A stretch of DNA of 11,150 bases from JAHEYF01 sp045805185 (GCA_045805185.1 JBJMLS010000212.1:1-11150), one strand, 5' to 3'. Positions 1-6,671 are shown, counted from the first letter of the stretch. The notes: generated by a model not told the origin, from the letters alone. Numbers and translations are program-made.

Positions 1-1476
1 ATTGGCGGAGCGATCCACCTGAACTCAACACAGAATTTCAATAAAGGCCTTGCACTAAGATCGGGATCCTTTTACGGCAGCTTCGGCGATCTTCAGCAAA
101 ATCTTGATCTCTGCTACAGCAAAAAACGCTTCATCACTTCTACTAAATTTTTTTACCATAAGGCTGAAAATAATTTTCCGTTTTACAACATCACGGAAGA
201 AGGTCATCCGCTGAGAACGCAAAAACACGCGCAGTTGGCTCAATATGGCTTAATGCAGGAAAATTATTTCATCCTCAGTTCCCGGCAAAAATTAAACACT
301 CATTTCTGGTTCCAGGACAATAACCGGAACATTCCCCCCACACTTACGCAAACAACGAACAGCTCCCGGCAAAAAGATTTCAGCTACCGCGGTACAGCCG
401 AATGGCAGCGCACCGGAGATAGAGCGATCTGGTTTCTCCGCTCTGCACTATTCAACGACAATATTTTATACACCGATACTACTTACCGCATCAATGAACC
501 TTCTGTTTCCACTTCCTCCATAAGCGAAGCAGAAAGCAGGATCGCGCTTTCAAAACAGCACAGGTTGAACCTGATCGTAAATAACACCTGGTACAAAGCA
601 TATACTGCAAGCTATAACATGACGCGCGAACAGGAAAGGATCGCGGTATTTGCCGCCTATCATTTCAACACGGCGAATGAACGGCTGTATATTTCAGCAA
701 ATGCCCGGCAGGAATTCATGGTAAATACAGCCATTCCGCTGACCTGGTCCCTAAGCGCCGAGGCCCGTGCACTGAAGTGGCTTTTGTTTACTGCCAATGC
801 GAACCGTGTTTTTCGCTTGCCAACGCTGAATGACCAATTCTGGAACCCCGGGGGAAATCCGGATCTCAGGCCTGAAGAAGGCTACAGTGAAGATGCCGGC
901 CTGAAAATTTCCATTCCCCGGAAAAATGTTTTATTTACTTCTTCCCTCAATTTATTTAACCGCAACATTACTAACTGGATCGTGTGGGTTCCTGGAATCA
1001 ACGGGATCTACAGCCCGCAGAATATGCTGAGCGTCTGGAGCCGCGGAATGGAAACAAAATGGGAACTCGCATATATAAAGAACAAACTGAACATTAAATT
1101 CAACCTGAATACAAGTTATGTGGTATCTACGAACGAAAGAAAAAGCTCGCCCGGCGATGTAACTTTTCAAAAGCAGCTGATCTATACGCCGCAATACAGC
1201 GGATCAGCAAACTTAAGTGTAAAGTACGCCAGCCTTTTTGTTAATTACAACCATACTTACACTGGATACCGCTACACGCTTGCGGATAACACTGAATTTC
1301 TTGAGCCTTTCCAAACTCTGAATTTACGCTTCGGCTATACCTGTACGATCAGGAAGGTCAGCTTCAGCTTAATTGCAAAAGTCAATAACCTGCTAAACGC
1401 CCGGTACCAGGTGATCCAGAACTATGCAATGCCTTTACGAAATTACCAGGCCGGGATAATCATCAATTACAACTAA
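1..1476 (+). CDS. TonB-dependent outer-membrane receptor, BtuB-like, 5' truncated
   Basis: The frame is open from the first base, so the true start lies left of the window and 491 residues are visible. It opens with IGGAIHLNS, the usual end of a plug domain in TonB-dependent receptors. Alternating aromatic and polar strands of a beta-barrel follow, for example the FRLPTLNDQFW and NPDLRPEEGYSEDAG segments typical of these barrels. It closes with MPLRNYQAGIIINYN, the standard last-strand pattern, although the final residue is Asn rather than the usual aromatic. Such receptors import scarce ligands across the outer membrane using TonB energy. The next gene begins 11 bases downstream and encodes a BtuG-like surface lipoprotein, so cobalamin or a related corrinoid is the likeliest substrate. 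That substrate is inferred from the pairing; a haem or siderophore receptor is not excluded. The upstream leader, where a cobalamin riboswitch would sit, is outside the window. Confidence 0.9.
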   Translation: MGGAIHLNSTQNFNKGLALRSGSFYGSFGDLQQNLDLCYSKKRFITSTKFFYHKAENNFPFYNITEEGHPLRTQKHAQLAQYGLMQENYFILSSRQKLNTHFWFQDNNRNIPPTLTQTTNSSRQKDFSYRGTAEWQRTGDRAIWFLRSALFNDNILYTDTTYRINEPSVSTSSISEAESRIALSKQHRLNLIVNNTWYKAYTASYNMTREQERIAVFAAYHFNTANERLYISANARQEFMVNTAIPLTWSLSAEARALKWLLFTANANRVFRLPTLNDQFWNPGGNPDLRPEEGYSEDAGLKISIPRKNVLFTSSLNLFNRNITNWIVWVPGINGIYSPQNMLSVWSRGMETKWELAYIKNKLNIKFNLNTSYVVSTNERKSSPGDVTFQKQLIYTPQYSGSANLSVKYASLFVNYNHTYTGYRYTLADNTEFLEPFQTLNLRFGYTCTIRKVSFSLIAKVNNLLNARYQVIQNYAMPLRNYQAGIIINYN

Positions 1477-1487
1477 AAACAAAACCA

Positions 1488-2531
1488 ATGAAAACAAAGA
1501 TCATTTTACTTGCATTAACATCACTGCTCTTTACCATTTCCTGCAGGAAGGACAAGCCGACAGATCCTGCTTTGACCTGCGACCCCTCAGCCATGAACAG
1601 GAAAGTATTCATTACGAATGAGGGAAAATTCCTTGCCGGAAATTCATCGGTGAGCCTGTATGATGGATCAGGAGGTTGCCTGGTGGAGAATATTTACGCC
1701 TTCCGTAATTCATCAGCGCTTGGTGATGTCTGCCAGTCGCTGAATAAAATAAACGGCAATTATTATATTGTCGTGAACAACTCGCAAAAAATTGTAGTGA
1801 TGGACGGAAGCAATTACATTAAGACCGCGGAGATCACTGGTTTTACTTCTCCCCGCTACATTACTCCAGTCAGCAGTACAAAAGCTTACGTGAGCGATCT
1901 TTTCGGGAACAAGCTGTCCATCATTAACCTGGGCAACAACAGTGTTTCCGGAACCATTAACTTGGCAGGATGGACAGAAGAAATGTATTACTCCAATGGG
2001 AAATTATTTGTGAGCAATAGCGGAAGCAATTACCTGTACGTGATCGACCCAACTACGAATGCAGTGGCTGATAGTATTCCCGTCGGCACAAATTCCAACT
2101 CCATTCGCGAAGATAAGAATGGAAAGCTCTGGGTGCTCTGCGGTGGAAGCAGCTGGGGAACACTTGCAACCGGCGCGCTCACAAGGATCAACCCGGCAAC
2201 TAATTCGGTTGAGCTCAGCATTCCTTTTGCCTCCGCTTACGACAGTCCCTCAAAATTAAACATCAACGGATCAAAAGATACGCTTTATTATATTTCAAAC
2301 GGGATCCAGCGTTTGGCAATAACGGATAATGCTTTACCTGCAAATACATTTATTCCTGCAGGAAATGCAAGCTTATATGGACTTGGAGTGGACCCTGTTG
2401 ATGGAACGATCTACATTGGCGACGCTAAAGATTACAATCAGAAAGGCCAGGCGATCCGTTATACGCGCAATGGAACATTGATCGATAAGCTTACGGTAGG
2501 AATCGCGCCCAATGGCTTTTACTTTTATTGA
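1488..2531 (+). CDS. Surface lipoprotein, YncE/DUF5074 seven-bladed beta-propeller, BtuG-like
   Basis: The 347-residue protein starts with a lipoprotein signal peptide: Lys2 and Lys4, a hydrophobic stretch and the lipobox TIS-Cys19, followed by RKDKPTDP. The rest is a repeating propeller. Seven blade-like strands can be read: VFITNEG near residue 40, YYIVVNN near 92, AYVSDLF near 133, LFVSNSG near 173, LWVLCGG near 214, LYYISNG near 266 and IYIGDAK near 308. The segments SPRYITPV, TEEMYY and DPVDGTIYIGDAKDYNQKG fit the DUF5074/YncE group that includes Bacteroides BtuG, a surface-exposed cobalamin-capturing partner of BtuB. It lies 11 bases behind a TonB-dependent receptor, so the two are probably cotranscribed and form a receptor-lid complex. 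Fold and lipidation are well supported. The cobalamin ligand is inferred from family and context. No Shine-Dalgarno sequence is visible. Confidence 0.85.
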   Translation: MKTKIILLALTSLLFTISCRKDKPTDPALTCDPSAMNRKVFITNEGKFLAGNSSVSLYDGSGGCLVENIYAFRNSSALGDVCQSLNKINGNYYIVVNNSQKIVVMDGSNYIKTAEITGFTSPRYITPVSSTKAYVSDLFGNKLSIINLGNNSVSGTINLAGWTEEMYYSNGKLFVSNSGSNYLYVIDPTTNAVADSIPVGTNSNSIREDKNGKLWVLCGGSSWGTLATGALTRINPATNSVELSIPFASAYDSPSKLNINGSKDTLYYISNGIQRLAITDNALPANTFIPAGNASLYGLGVDPVDGTIYIGDAKDYNQKGQAIRYTRNGTLIDKLTVGIAPNGFYFY

Positions 2532-2537
2532 TATTTT

Positions 2538-2590
2538 AGCGCGGATCGTGAGAAAAAATAATTCTTATCTTTAGTTTTATGATCCGCGCT
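2538..2590 (+). repeat. Inverted repeat spanning the promoter and start codon of the acetyltransferase gene
   Basis: AGCGCGGATC at 2538-2547 is exactly complementary to GATCCGCGCT at 2581-2590. In RNA the pairing can extend inward to about 16 pairs (2538-2553 with 2575-2590) if three G-U pairs are allowed, leaving a loop of about 21 bases. The stem would include the ATG of the acetyltransferase gene and the loop would hold its -7 promoter box. There is no T-run after the stem, so it does not look like an intrinsic terminator. Readthrough RNA from the upstream lipoprotein gene could fold this way and hide the start codon. A 10-base inverted repeat with a loop under 50 can also arise by chance in a window of this size. 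Confidence 0.4.
2566..2573 (+). promoter_or_regulatory. Candidate Bacteroidota -7 promoter element for the acetyltransferase operon
   Basis: TATCTTTA matches the Bacteroidota -7 consensus TAnnTTTG at all but the last fixed base. It ends five bases before the ATG at 2579, so transcription would begin at or next to the start codon and the mRNA would be leaderless or nearly so. No TTTG stands at the expected -33 distance; the nearest similar motif, TTTA at 2535, is somewhat too far. The placement resembles that of the much stronger marR promoter in this window. Confidence 0.4.
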
Positions 2591-3022
2591 TATACTCCGG
2601 CAGACAAACCCGCACTCATTGAGATCTTCAATTCGAACGTTCCAAAATACTTCGCCCCGGAAGAGCAGGATGACCTTCATGCCTGTGTCGCCGAAACCGG
2701 GGTCAGCTATTTTGTTCTCGAAAAAAAAGGAAAGGTTGTAGGCAGCGGCGGTATCGTGGTGAATGAGGATGATACTGTGTCCATCTGCTGGGGAATGATT
2801 CACAACTCCTACCACAAAACAGGTCTGGGAAAACAACTACTGGAATTCCGGCTTCAAAAACTGAAAGAGCTTTATCCGGGGAAAGATGTGATCGTTAATA
2901 CCAGTCAGGCAACGGAACTGTTCTTTACCAAATACGGCTTCAAAACCATTTATACGGAAAACGACTATTGGTCAAAAGGCTTACATTTGTATCAAATGCT
3001 AAGACCCGCTGATGTCAGTTGA
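2579..3022 (+). CDS. GNAT-family N-acetyltransferase
   Basis: This 147-residue protein has the length and order of a single-domain GNAT enzyme, which moves an acetyl group from acetyl-CoA to an amine. IRAYTPADKPALIEIFNSN at the N-terminus is the usual first strand and helix. Acetyl-CoA motif A is YHKTGLGKQLL around residues 78-88, where His79 takes the place of the usual Gln/Arg in the Q/R-x-x-G-x-G/A signature. Motif B is seen as ATELFFTKYGF around residues 111-121. The C-terminal YWSKGLHLYQM resembles GNATs acting on small molecules or free amino groups, but no substrate can be named. The ATG at 2579 follows a -7-like box and matches the family start. The last 11 bases overlap the next gene in another frame, which suggests coupled translation. 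Confidence 0.88.
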   Translation: MIRAYTPADKPALIEIFNSNVPKYFAPEEQDDLHACVAETGVSYFVLEKKGKVVGSGGIVVNEDDTVSICWGMIHNSYHKTGLGKQLLEFRLQKLKELYPGKDVIVNTSQATELFFTKYGFKTIYTENDYWSKGLHLYQMLRPADVS

Positions 3023-4007
3023 ATACACCAACAATCCCGAGCTTAGGAATTATTATCCCGAAGGCTTTAAGGGAACTCCTATAGACAAACAGGGCCGCTT
3101 CCTGAACCTGGATGGTCCAATGGAACTTGGATTGAAACAGGTATTGAAATGGAAACTGGGAGGAAATCCTCATAAAGACGAAAAAAAGAAAGATCATTGG
3201 AGGGCCACCGTCATTCACGATCCTTCCTTTCTTACTAAAAAAAACGACAGCCTTACCTGGCTCGGCCATGCTTCTTTTTTTATCCGGCTCGGAGGGATTC
3301 AGGTCCTGATCGATCCCATATTTTACGGCTTGCCAATGGTTCCGCGCATGTCGGAATTCCCTGTCGATCCGGTCCTTTTTAAAAATATTGATTACCTGCT
3401 GATCTCCCACAATCACCGCGACCATTGCGACCAAAAAAGCATCAGGCTGCTTGCGAAGAATAATCCCAACATGAAAGTATTAACAGGATTAAAAATGGAT
3501 GTGCTGCTTAAAAAATGGCTGAGGGGCCAGGAGATACAGGCAGCAGGCTGGTATCAGCAATACAAAACGCCAGGAGAGCTCAACATTTTTTACCTGCCCT
3601 CCAAACACTGGAGCAAACGCTTGTTAAGGGATACGAATGAATGCCTGTGGGGGGCGTTTGCTATTCAGCATAAAGCGAAAACAATTTATTTCAGCGGAGA
3701 TACAGGTTATGCTGACCATTTTAAAGCGCTTCCTGAATTGTTTCCCGGACTGGATGTTTGCATAATCGGCTGTGGCGCTTATTCCCCGCGCTGGTTCATG
3801 CGCTCAAATCACATTGCGCCTGATGATGCCGTTAAAGCATTTCATGAGACCGGGGCAGAATTGATGATCCCCATGCATTACGGTTGTTTTGACCTGAGTG
3901 ACGAGCCTGCAGGAGAACCGGTACGCATCTTGAAACAAATAACTGAGGAGGAACAGCTGCAGGAGCGCTTAAAGATCCTTTCCATCGGAGAAGAATTCCA
4001 TTTATGA
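3012..4007 (+). CDS. Metallo-beta-lactamase-fold hydrolase, NAPE-PLD-like
   Basis: The 331-residue protein has no signal peptide and should be cytoplasmic. After an N-terminal extension of about 80 residues rich in charge, the fold begins with LTWLGHASFFIRLGG (81-95). A full set of candidate zinc ligands is visible: H133-N-H135-R-D137-H138, H199 in PSKHW, D230 in SGDTG and H289 in IPMHYG. This seven-ligand arrangement fits the family of N-acylphosphatidylethanolamine phospholipase D and the related UlaG-like hydrolases (Beta-lactamase_2 class), which cut phosphodiester or lactone-type bonds. The SGDTGYADHF and NHIAPDDAV segments also fit the NAPE-PLD branch. The real substrate in a bacterium is unknown. 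It overlaps the acetyltransferase gene by 11 bases at its start and the phosphoesterase gene by four bases (ATGA) at its end, so the three are very likely one operon. Confidence 0.88.
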   Translation: MSVEYTNNPELRNYYPEGFKGTPIDKQGRFLNLDGPMELGLKQVLKWKLGGNPHKDEKKKDHWRATVIHDPSFLTKKNDSLTWLGHASFFIRLGGIQVLIDPIFYGLPMVPRMSEFPVDPVLFKNIDYLLISHNHRDHCDQKSIRLLAKNNPNMKVLTGLKMDVLLKKWLRGQEIQAAGWYQQYKTPGELNIFYLPSKHWSKRLLRDTNECLWGAFAIQHKAKTIYFSGDTGYADHFKALPELFPGLDVCIIGCGAYSPRWFMRSNHIAPDDAVKAFHETGAELMIPMHYGCFDLSDEPAGEPVRILKQITEEEQLQERLKILSIGEEFHL

Positions 4008-4645
4008 ACCTTTTTGTAATAGGCGACATACACGGCTGTTTTAAAACATTTAAAACCCTGCTCGACCAGTGGGACAAGAGCAGTGAACTCCTCATTCAGC
4101 TGGGTGATCTTATTGACAGGGGAAATTCTTCACCACAAACCGTAAAGCTTGCCCGGGAACTTCAAAGCAAATACAGCAATACCGTTTTTTTAAAAGGAAA
4201 TCATGAAATACTTGCCATACAAAATTACAACAATACCAAAAGTAAATGGTACGACATGTATGGAAAAAAAGTGATGTGGCAATACCAGCTCGAGGAACGG
4301 GATTTTGAAAAAGATGTTCAATGGTTCGGCACATTGCCTCTTTATTGGGAAAATGAACATGTTTTTATCAGCCACGCAGGCGTGAGCAATTCGGAGAACT
4401 GGAAAGATGAAAACGATCCCAAAGGCATTTTGTGGAACCGCACTCCCCTGAAGAATATAGGTAAATTACAGGTTATCGGCCATACGCCGCAAAAAAAGGG
4501 GCCGGTCTATGATCCGCTGAGTAATCATTGGAATATCGATAGCGGCGCTTATCTTGGCAAAAAGCTTAGCGGGATAAAGCTAAAACCAGGCGGCGAACTG
4601 ATTGAAGTAATTTCTGTTCCAACTTTGCGCGCTGATCTCGAATAA
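4004..4645 (+). CDS. Metallophosphoesterase of the PPP Ser/Thr phosphatase type
   Basis: The 213-residue protein carries the calcineurin-like metal-binding motifs in order: GDIHG (Asp8, His10), GDLIDRG (Asp35, Arg39), GNHE (Asn66, His67), ISHAG (His124) and VIGHTP (His160). This is the bacterial PPP layout seen in PrpA/PrpB-like protein phosphatases and in diadenosine tetraphosphatases. These enzymes use two metal ions to hydrolyse phosphomonoesters or related bonds. The C-terminal NIDSGAYLGKKLSGI closes the catalytic sheet in the usual manner. No signal peptide is present. The start ATG overlaps the stop of the preceding hydrolase gene (ATGA), so translation is probably coupled. Protein phosphatase and nucleotide phosphatase roles cannot be told apart from the sequence alone. 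Confidence 0.9.
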   Translation: MNLFVIGDIHGCFKTFKTLLDQWDKSSELLIQLGDLIDRGNSSPQTVKLARELQSKYSNTVFLKGNHEILAIQNYNNTKSKWYDMYGKKVMWQYQLEERDFEKDVQWFGTLPLYWENEHVFISHAGVSNSENWKDENDPKGILWNRTPLKNIGKLQVIGHTPQKKGPVYDPLSNHWNIDSGAYLGKKLSGIKLKPGGELIEVISVPTLRADLE

Positions 4646-4651
4646 TAAAAA

Positions 4652-4665
4652 TAATGCGCGCATTA
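4652..4665. repeat. Perfect 14-base palindrome between phosphoesterase and lipoprotein genes
   Basis: TAATGCGCGCATTA reads identically on both strands. It lies seven bases after the phosphoesterase stop and about 50 bases before the lipoprotein start. With no unpaired loop it is a poor terminator hairpin, and a protein-binding site is possible. It could also be chance; no second copy was noticed in the window. Confidence 0.35.
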
Positions 4666-4712
4666 AAATAATGGCACTTTATTTTCAGAGAGGGATTCTA
4701 CAATTATTGATC

Positions 4713-5009
4713 ATGAAACACCTCATCTGCTTCCTTACAGGTTTTTTGTTCTACGGCTGCTCTTACAAAATGTACGATAACGATTTTAAAGACTTTAATG
4801 AGCTGAGCGCTTTCGTTAAGGAAGACTTCAGGAAAAACCTGAGAGCGAGCGATTCACTTGGCGCTTTCAGGGACACTACTTTTCATGATACGGTCAGGAA
4901 GGTAACAATTATCCGCTTTTTTCCAAAGGAGCCCTGTTACGGTGGAGAAGCGGAATACGTCATTGATAAGGAAAGACTGAGAATAGTAAATGTTACAAAC
5001 GGAAGGTAA
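4713..5009 (+). CDS. Small lipoprotein of unknown function
   Basis: I do not recognise this 98-residue protein. The start is placed at ATG 4713 because it gives a clean lipoprotein signal peptide: MKH, then the hydrophobic stretch LICFLTGFLF and the lipobox FYG-Cys16 followed by SYKMY. The frame also holds an ATG at 4671, but that would add 14 residues in front of the signal. The mature part is charged and contains FNELSAFVKEDFRKNL, DTTFHDTVRKVTIIRFFP, a second cysteine in EPCYGGEAEYV, and a short end, LRIVNVTNGR. It probably sits on the inner face of the outer membrane or in the periplasm. It is separated from the upstream gene by 67 bases and converges on the CDGSH gene with only 13 bases between their stops. 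No promoter matching the -7 consensus is clear in front of it. Confidence 0.65.
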   Translation: MKHLICFLTGFLFYGCSYKMYDNDFKDFNELSAFVKEDFRKNLRASDSLGAFRDTTFHDTVRKVTIIRFFPKEPCYGGEAEYVIDKERLRIVNVTNGR

Positions 5010-5016
5010 TTCCGTT
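4998..5016. terminator. Candidate bidirectional hairpin between convergent genes
   Basis: AACGGAA at 4998-5004 pairs perfectly with TTCCGTT at 5010-5016 around a five-base loop that contains most of the lipoprotein stop region, and the CDGSH stop is only seven bases further on. A seven-pair stem at a convergent junction is a reasonable place for shared termination. The stem is weak and lacks a clear T-run on either side, so this remains tentative. Confidence 0.35.
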
Positions 5017-5022
5017 CGTAGC

Positions 5023-5451
5023 TCAGCCAATGAACCCGTTATTTACATGAGAGCCGTCGCAATAAGGCTTGTTCGCGGAAGCGCCGCAGCGGCAAAAGGC
5101 GGTAACCTTATTTTTCCTGATCTTATTCCCATTCGCATCCTTTATTGCAATATTCCCATACACCAGCAAAGGTCCTCCCGGCGACACTTCTATAATGCTT
5201 TCCGCAGCTATTGTTTGCTCTTCCTTCAGCTCGTCATTATTCCGGTAATAGCTTAGAGCCCCAGAAGGACATTTATTTACCTGCTCAATGATCTTTTCCG
5301 TAGCAGCGCCATTCGCGTTTATCCATGGACGCTTAACAGGATCAAACACCCCGCGGAGGTTTTTCCAGCACAGCTTTGAGTGAATGCAATTAGCCGGTTG
5401 CCACACAATAGTGATCTCCCCATTGGAATATTTTTTTATTTCTTCACTCAT
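5023..5451 (-). CDS. Two-cluster iron-sulfur protein: YjdI-like (Fer4_19) domain plus CDGSH domain
   Basis: The 142-residue protein joins two small iron-sulfur domains. Residues about 10-70 resemble E. coli YjdI (divergent mono-cluster ferredoxin, Fer4_19): Cys22 in NCIHSKLC, Cys28, then RPWI and Cys61 in KCPSGALSYY. Only three cysteines are visible here, so a fourth ligand is unclear. Residues 120-135 are CRCGASANKPYCDGSH, a perfect CDGSH signature whose C-x-C, Cys131 and His135 should bind a redox-active [2Fe-2S] cluster. The ATG at 5451 is preferred over the GTG at 5517 because the extra 22 residues do not resemble the family and a promoter-like element overlaps them. It is the last gene of the minus-strand run, 77 bases after the nitroreductase gene. 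A role in electron transfer or redox sensing is inferred. Confidence 0.87.
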   Translation of the reverse strand: MSEEIKKYSNGEITIVWQPANCIHSKLCWKNLRGVFDPVKRPWINANGAATEKIIEQVNKCPSGALSYYRNNDELKEEQTIAAESIIEVSPGGPLLVYGNIAIKDANGNKIRKNKVTAFCRCGASANKPYCDGSHVNNGFIG

Positions 5452-5470
5452 CACATCATGACTTGTACTG

Positions 5471-5498
5471 CAAAGTAAAGAATTTTTACCTGCACAAA
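5471..5498 (-). promoter_or_regulatory. Candidate internal promoter for the CDGSH gene
   Basis: On the minus strand TTACTTTG (5478-5471) matches TAnnTTTG except at the second base. A TTTG (5498-5495) stands 16 bases upstream, close to the expected -33 position. Transcription would begin roughly 15 bases before the ATG at 5451, allowing the CDGSH gene some expression separate from the operon. The match is moderate. Confidence 0.35.
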
Positions 5499-5528
5499 AA
5501 AACCGCGGATCGGCCACGGTTCTTTTAA

Positions 5529-6119
5529 TTATTCAGGTAATCTGCCATGAAACGCGATCTCCTTCACTTCCTTTCTCGTTCGCTGGGCGAGCTCCCTCGA
5601 TCTGAAAGGCTCTTCCAATGTATGAGGTGAACCGGCATAACCGAGAGCAACTATTGAAGCTACTTCCATGTTTTCGGGAACGGCAAAGATCTTCCGTACC
5701 TTATGCATGTCGAAACCGCCCATGATGTGTCCGTAAATACCCATGGAAATTCCCTGCAGCAAAAGAGAAGCGGTAGCGGCCCCGGAATCATGGAGCGCGT
5801 GACGGTTAACCGGATTTCCTTCCTGGTCGAAATTCTTTTTGGCGAGCACCAGCAACAATACGGATGCATTCTTTGCCCAGGATTGATTCCCTGGCATTAA
5901 GGCGCCGATAGCTTCCTCAAAAATACGCTCACCATTAAACATATATACAAATCGCCAGGGCTGACCGTTCATACTGCTTGGGGCCCATGAGGCCGCTTCA
6001 ATGAGTGTATGAAGTTCTTCCTGTGTGAGCTGCTTATCGCTGAATGCCCTTATGCTCCAGCGCTTACGTATGAGCTCATGCAGGCTTCCCGCAGGGGCTT
6101 CTTTTTGTGCTGCGCTCAT
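5529..6119 (-). CDS. Nitroreductase-family FMN oxidoreductase
   Basis: The 196-residue protein has the usual length for this family, whose members bind FMN as dimers and reduce nitroaromatics, quinones or similar acceptors with NAD(P)H. The phosphate-binding arginine segment RKRWSIRAF spans residues 18-26. The segment SWAPSSMNGQPWRFV (44-58) carries the Ser, Asn and Gln that contact FMN. HDSGAATASLLLQ (110-122) is the helix at the dimer interface, and ALGYAG (158-163) lines the flavin site. It starts with ATG overlapping the yceI-like stop by four bases (ATGA), so translation is probably coupled. No signal peptide is present. The physiological acceptor cannot be named. Its place beside pirins and a MarR regulator points to quinone or electrophile reduction, which is inference. 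Confidence 0.92.
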   Translation of the reverse strand: MSAAQKEAPAGSLHELIRKRWSIRAFSDKQLTQEELHTLIEAASWAPSSMNGQPWRFVYMFNGERIFEEAIGALMPGNQSWAKNASVLLLVLAKKNFDQEGNPVNRHALHDSGAATASLLLQGISMGIYGHIMGGFDMHKVRKIFAVPENMEVASIVALGYAGSPHTLEEPFRSRELAQRTRKEVKEIAFHGRLPE

Positions 6120-6652
6120 GCTTGTTTTATCAGCTGAACTTCACCATGGATCTTCACTTCGTCGCTTAACAACATTCCGCCGGTTTCAAGAGGCGCGTTC
6201 CAGGTCAAACCGAAATCTTTGCGGTTGATCTTTCCCCTGATCTCGAATCCAGCTTTGGTTTGTCCATACGGATCTTTCGCGATCCCGCTGAACTCCGCCT
6301 CAAAGGTGATGGGTTTGGTAACATCTTTTATCGTCATGTCGCCATGTACATAATACTTGCCATCACCCACCGGTTCTGTTTTTGAAGAAGTGAATTTCAG
6401 CTTGGGGTATTTCTCCGACTCAAAAAAATCACCTGTCCTCAAGTGACCGTCGCGCTGTTCATTTGCAGTATCAATAGAGTTTACATCTGCTTCAAACTGG
6501 ATCGAAGCGTTCTTAAAATCGTCTTCCTGTTCTGTTTCAACGGTCCCGCTGTATTTCTTGAAGCTTCCGTTAACATTAGAGATCATAAGATGCTTTATTT
6601 TAAAGCCGATCTCGCTGTGCGCAGGGTCTATTGCCCATTTTGTTTTTGTCAT
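6116..6652 (-). CDS. YceI-family lipocalin-fold protein, cytoplasmic form
   Basis: The 178-residue protein begins KWAIDPAHSEIGFKIKHLMISNVNGSF, the diagnostic YceI opening (Trp6, Asp9, His12, Phe17, His21). It continues with the expected strands, such as HLRTGDFFESEKYPKLKF, MTIKDVTKPITF, and FGLTWNAPLETGGMLLSDEVKI near the end. YceI proteins form a long beta-barrel that holds isoprenoid chains, including quinone-like lipids. E. coli YceI is periplasmic and has a signal peptide, but this protein starts directly at the domain and should stay in the cytoplasm. It lies 19 AT-rich bases after the pirin stop and overlaps the nitroreductase start by four bases. In this operon it could carry or sequester a lipophilic quinone-type molecule for the neighbouring enzymes; that is inference. 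Confidence 0.92.
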   Translation of the reverse strand: MTKTKWAIDPAHSEIGFKIKHLMISNVNGSFKKYSGTVETEQEDDFKNASIQFEADVNSIDTANEQRDGHLRTGDFFESEKYPKLKFTSSKTEPVGDGKYYVHGDMTIKDVTKPITFEAEFSGIAKDPYGQTKAGFEIRGKINRKDFGLTWNAPLETGGMLLSDEVKIHGEVQLIKQA

Positions 6653-6671
6653 GTTATTTTATTTTTATTGT

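Noticed and set aside
952..1194. Minus-strand reading frame inside the receptor gene
   Set aside because: It lies opposite well-conserved barrel sequence and shows no domain of its own; similar antisense frames in the other genes were rejected for the same reason.
235..1476. Receptor gene starting at TTG 235
   Set aside because: The same frame is open to base 1 and encodes plug-domain residues such as IGGAIHLNS, so 235 is internal to a longer gene.
4671..4712. Upstream ATG for the small lipoprotein
   Set aside because: It would put 14 extra residues before a clean lipoprotein signal peptide that begins at 4713.
5014..5030. tRNA-like D-arm string GTAGCTCAG
   Set aside because: The bases downstream lack an anticodon arm, T-arm and matching acceptor stem, and the string lies at the end of the CDGSH coding region.
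5452..5517. GTG start for the CDGSH protein
   Set aside because: The added 22 residues do not resemble the YjdI-like family and overlap a promoter-like element.
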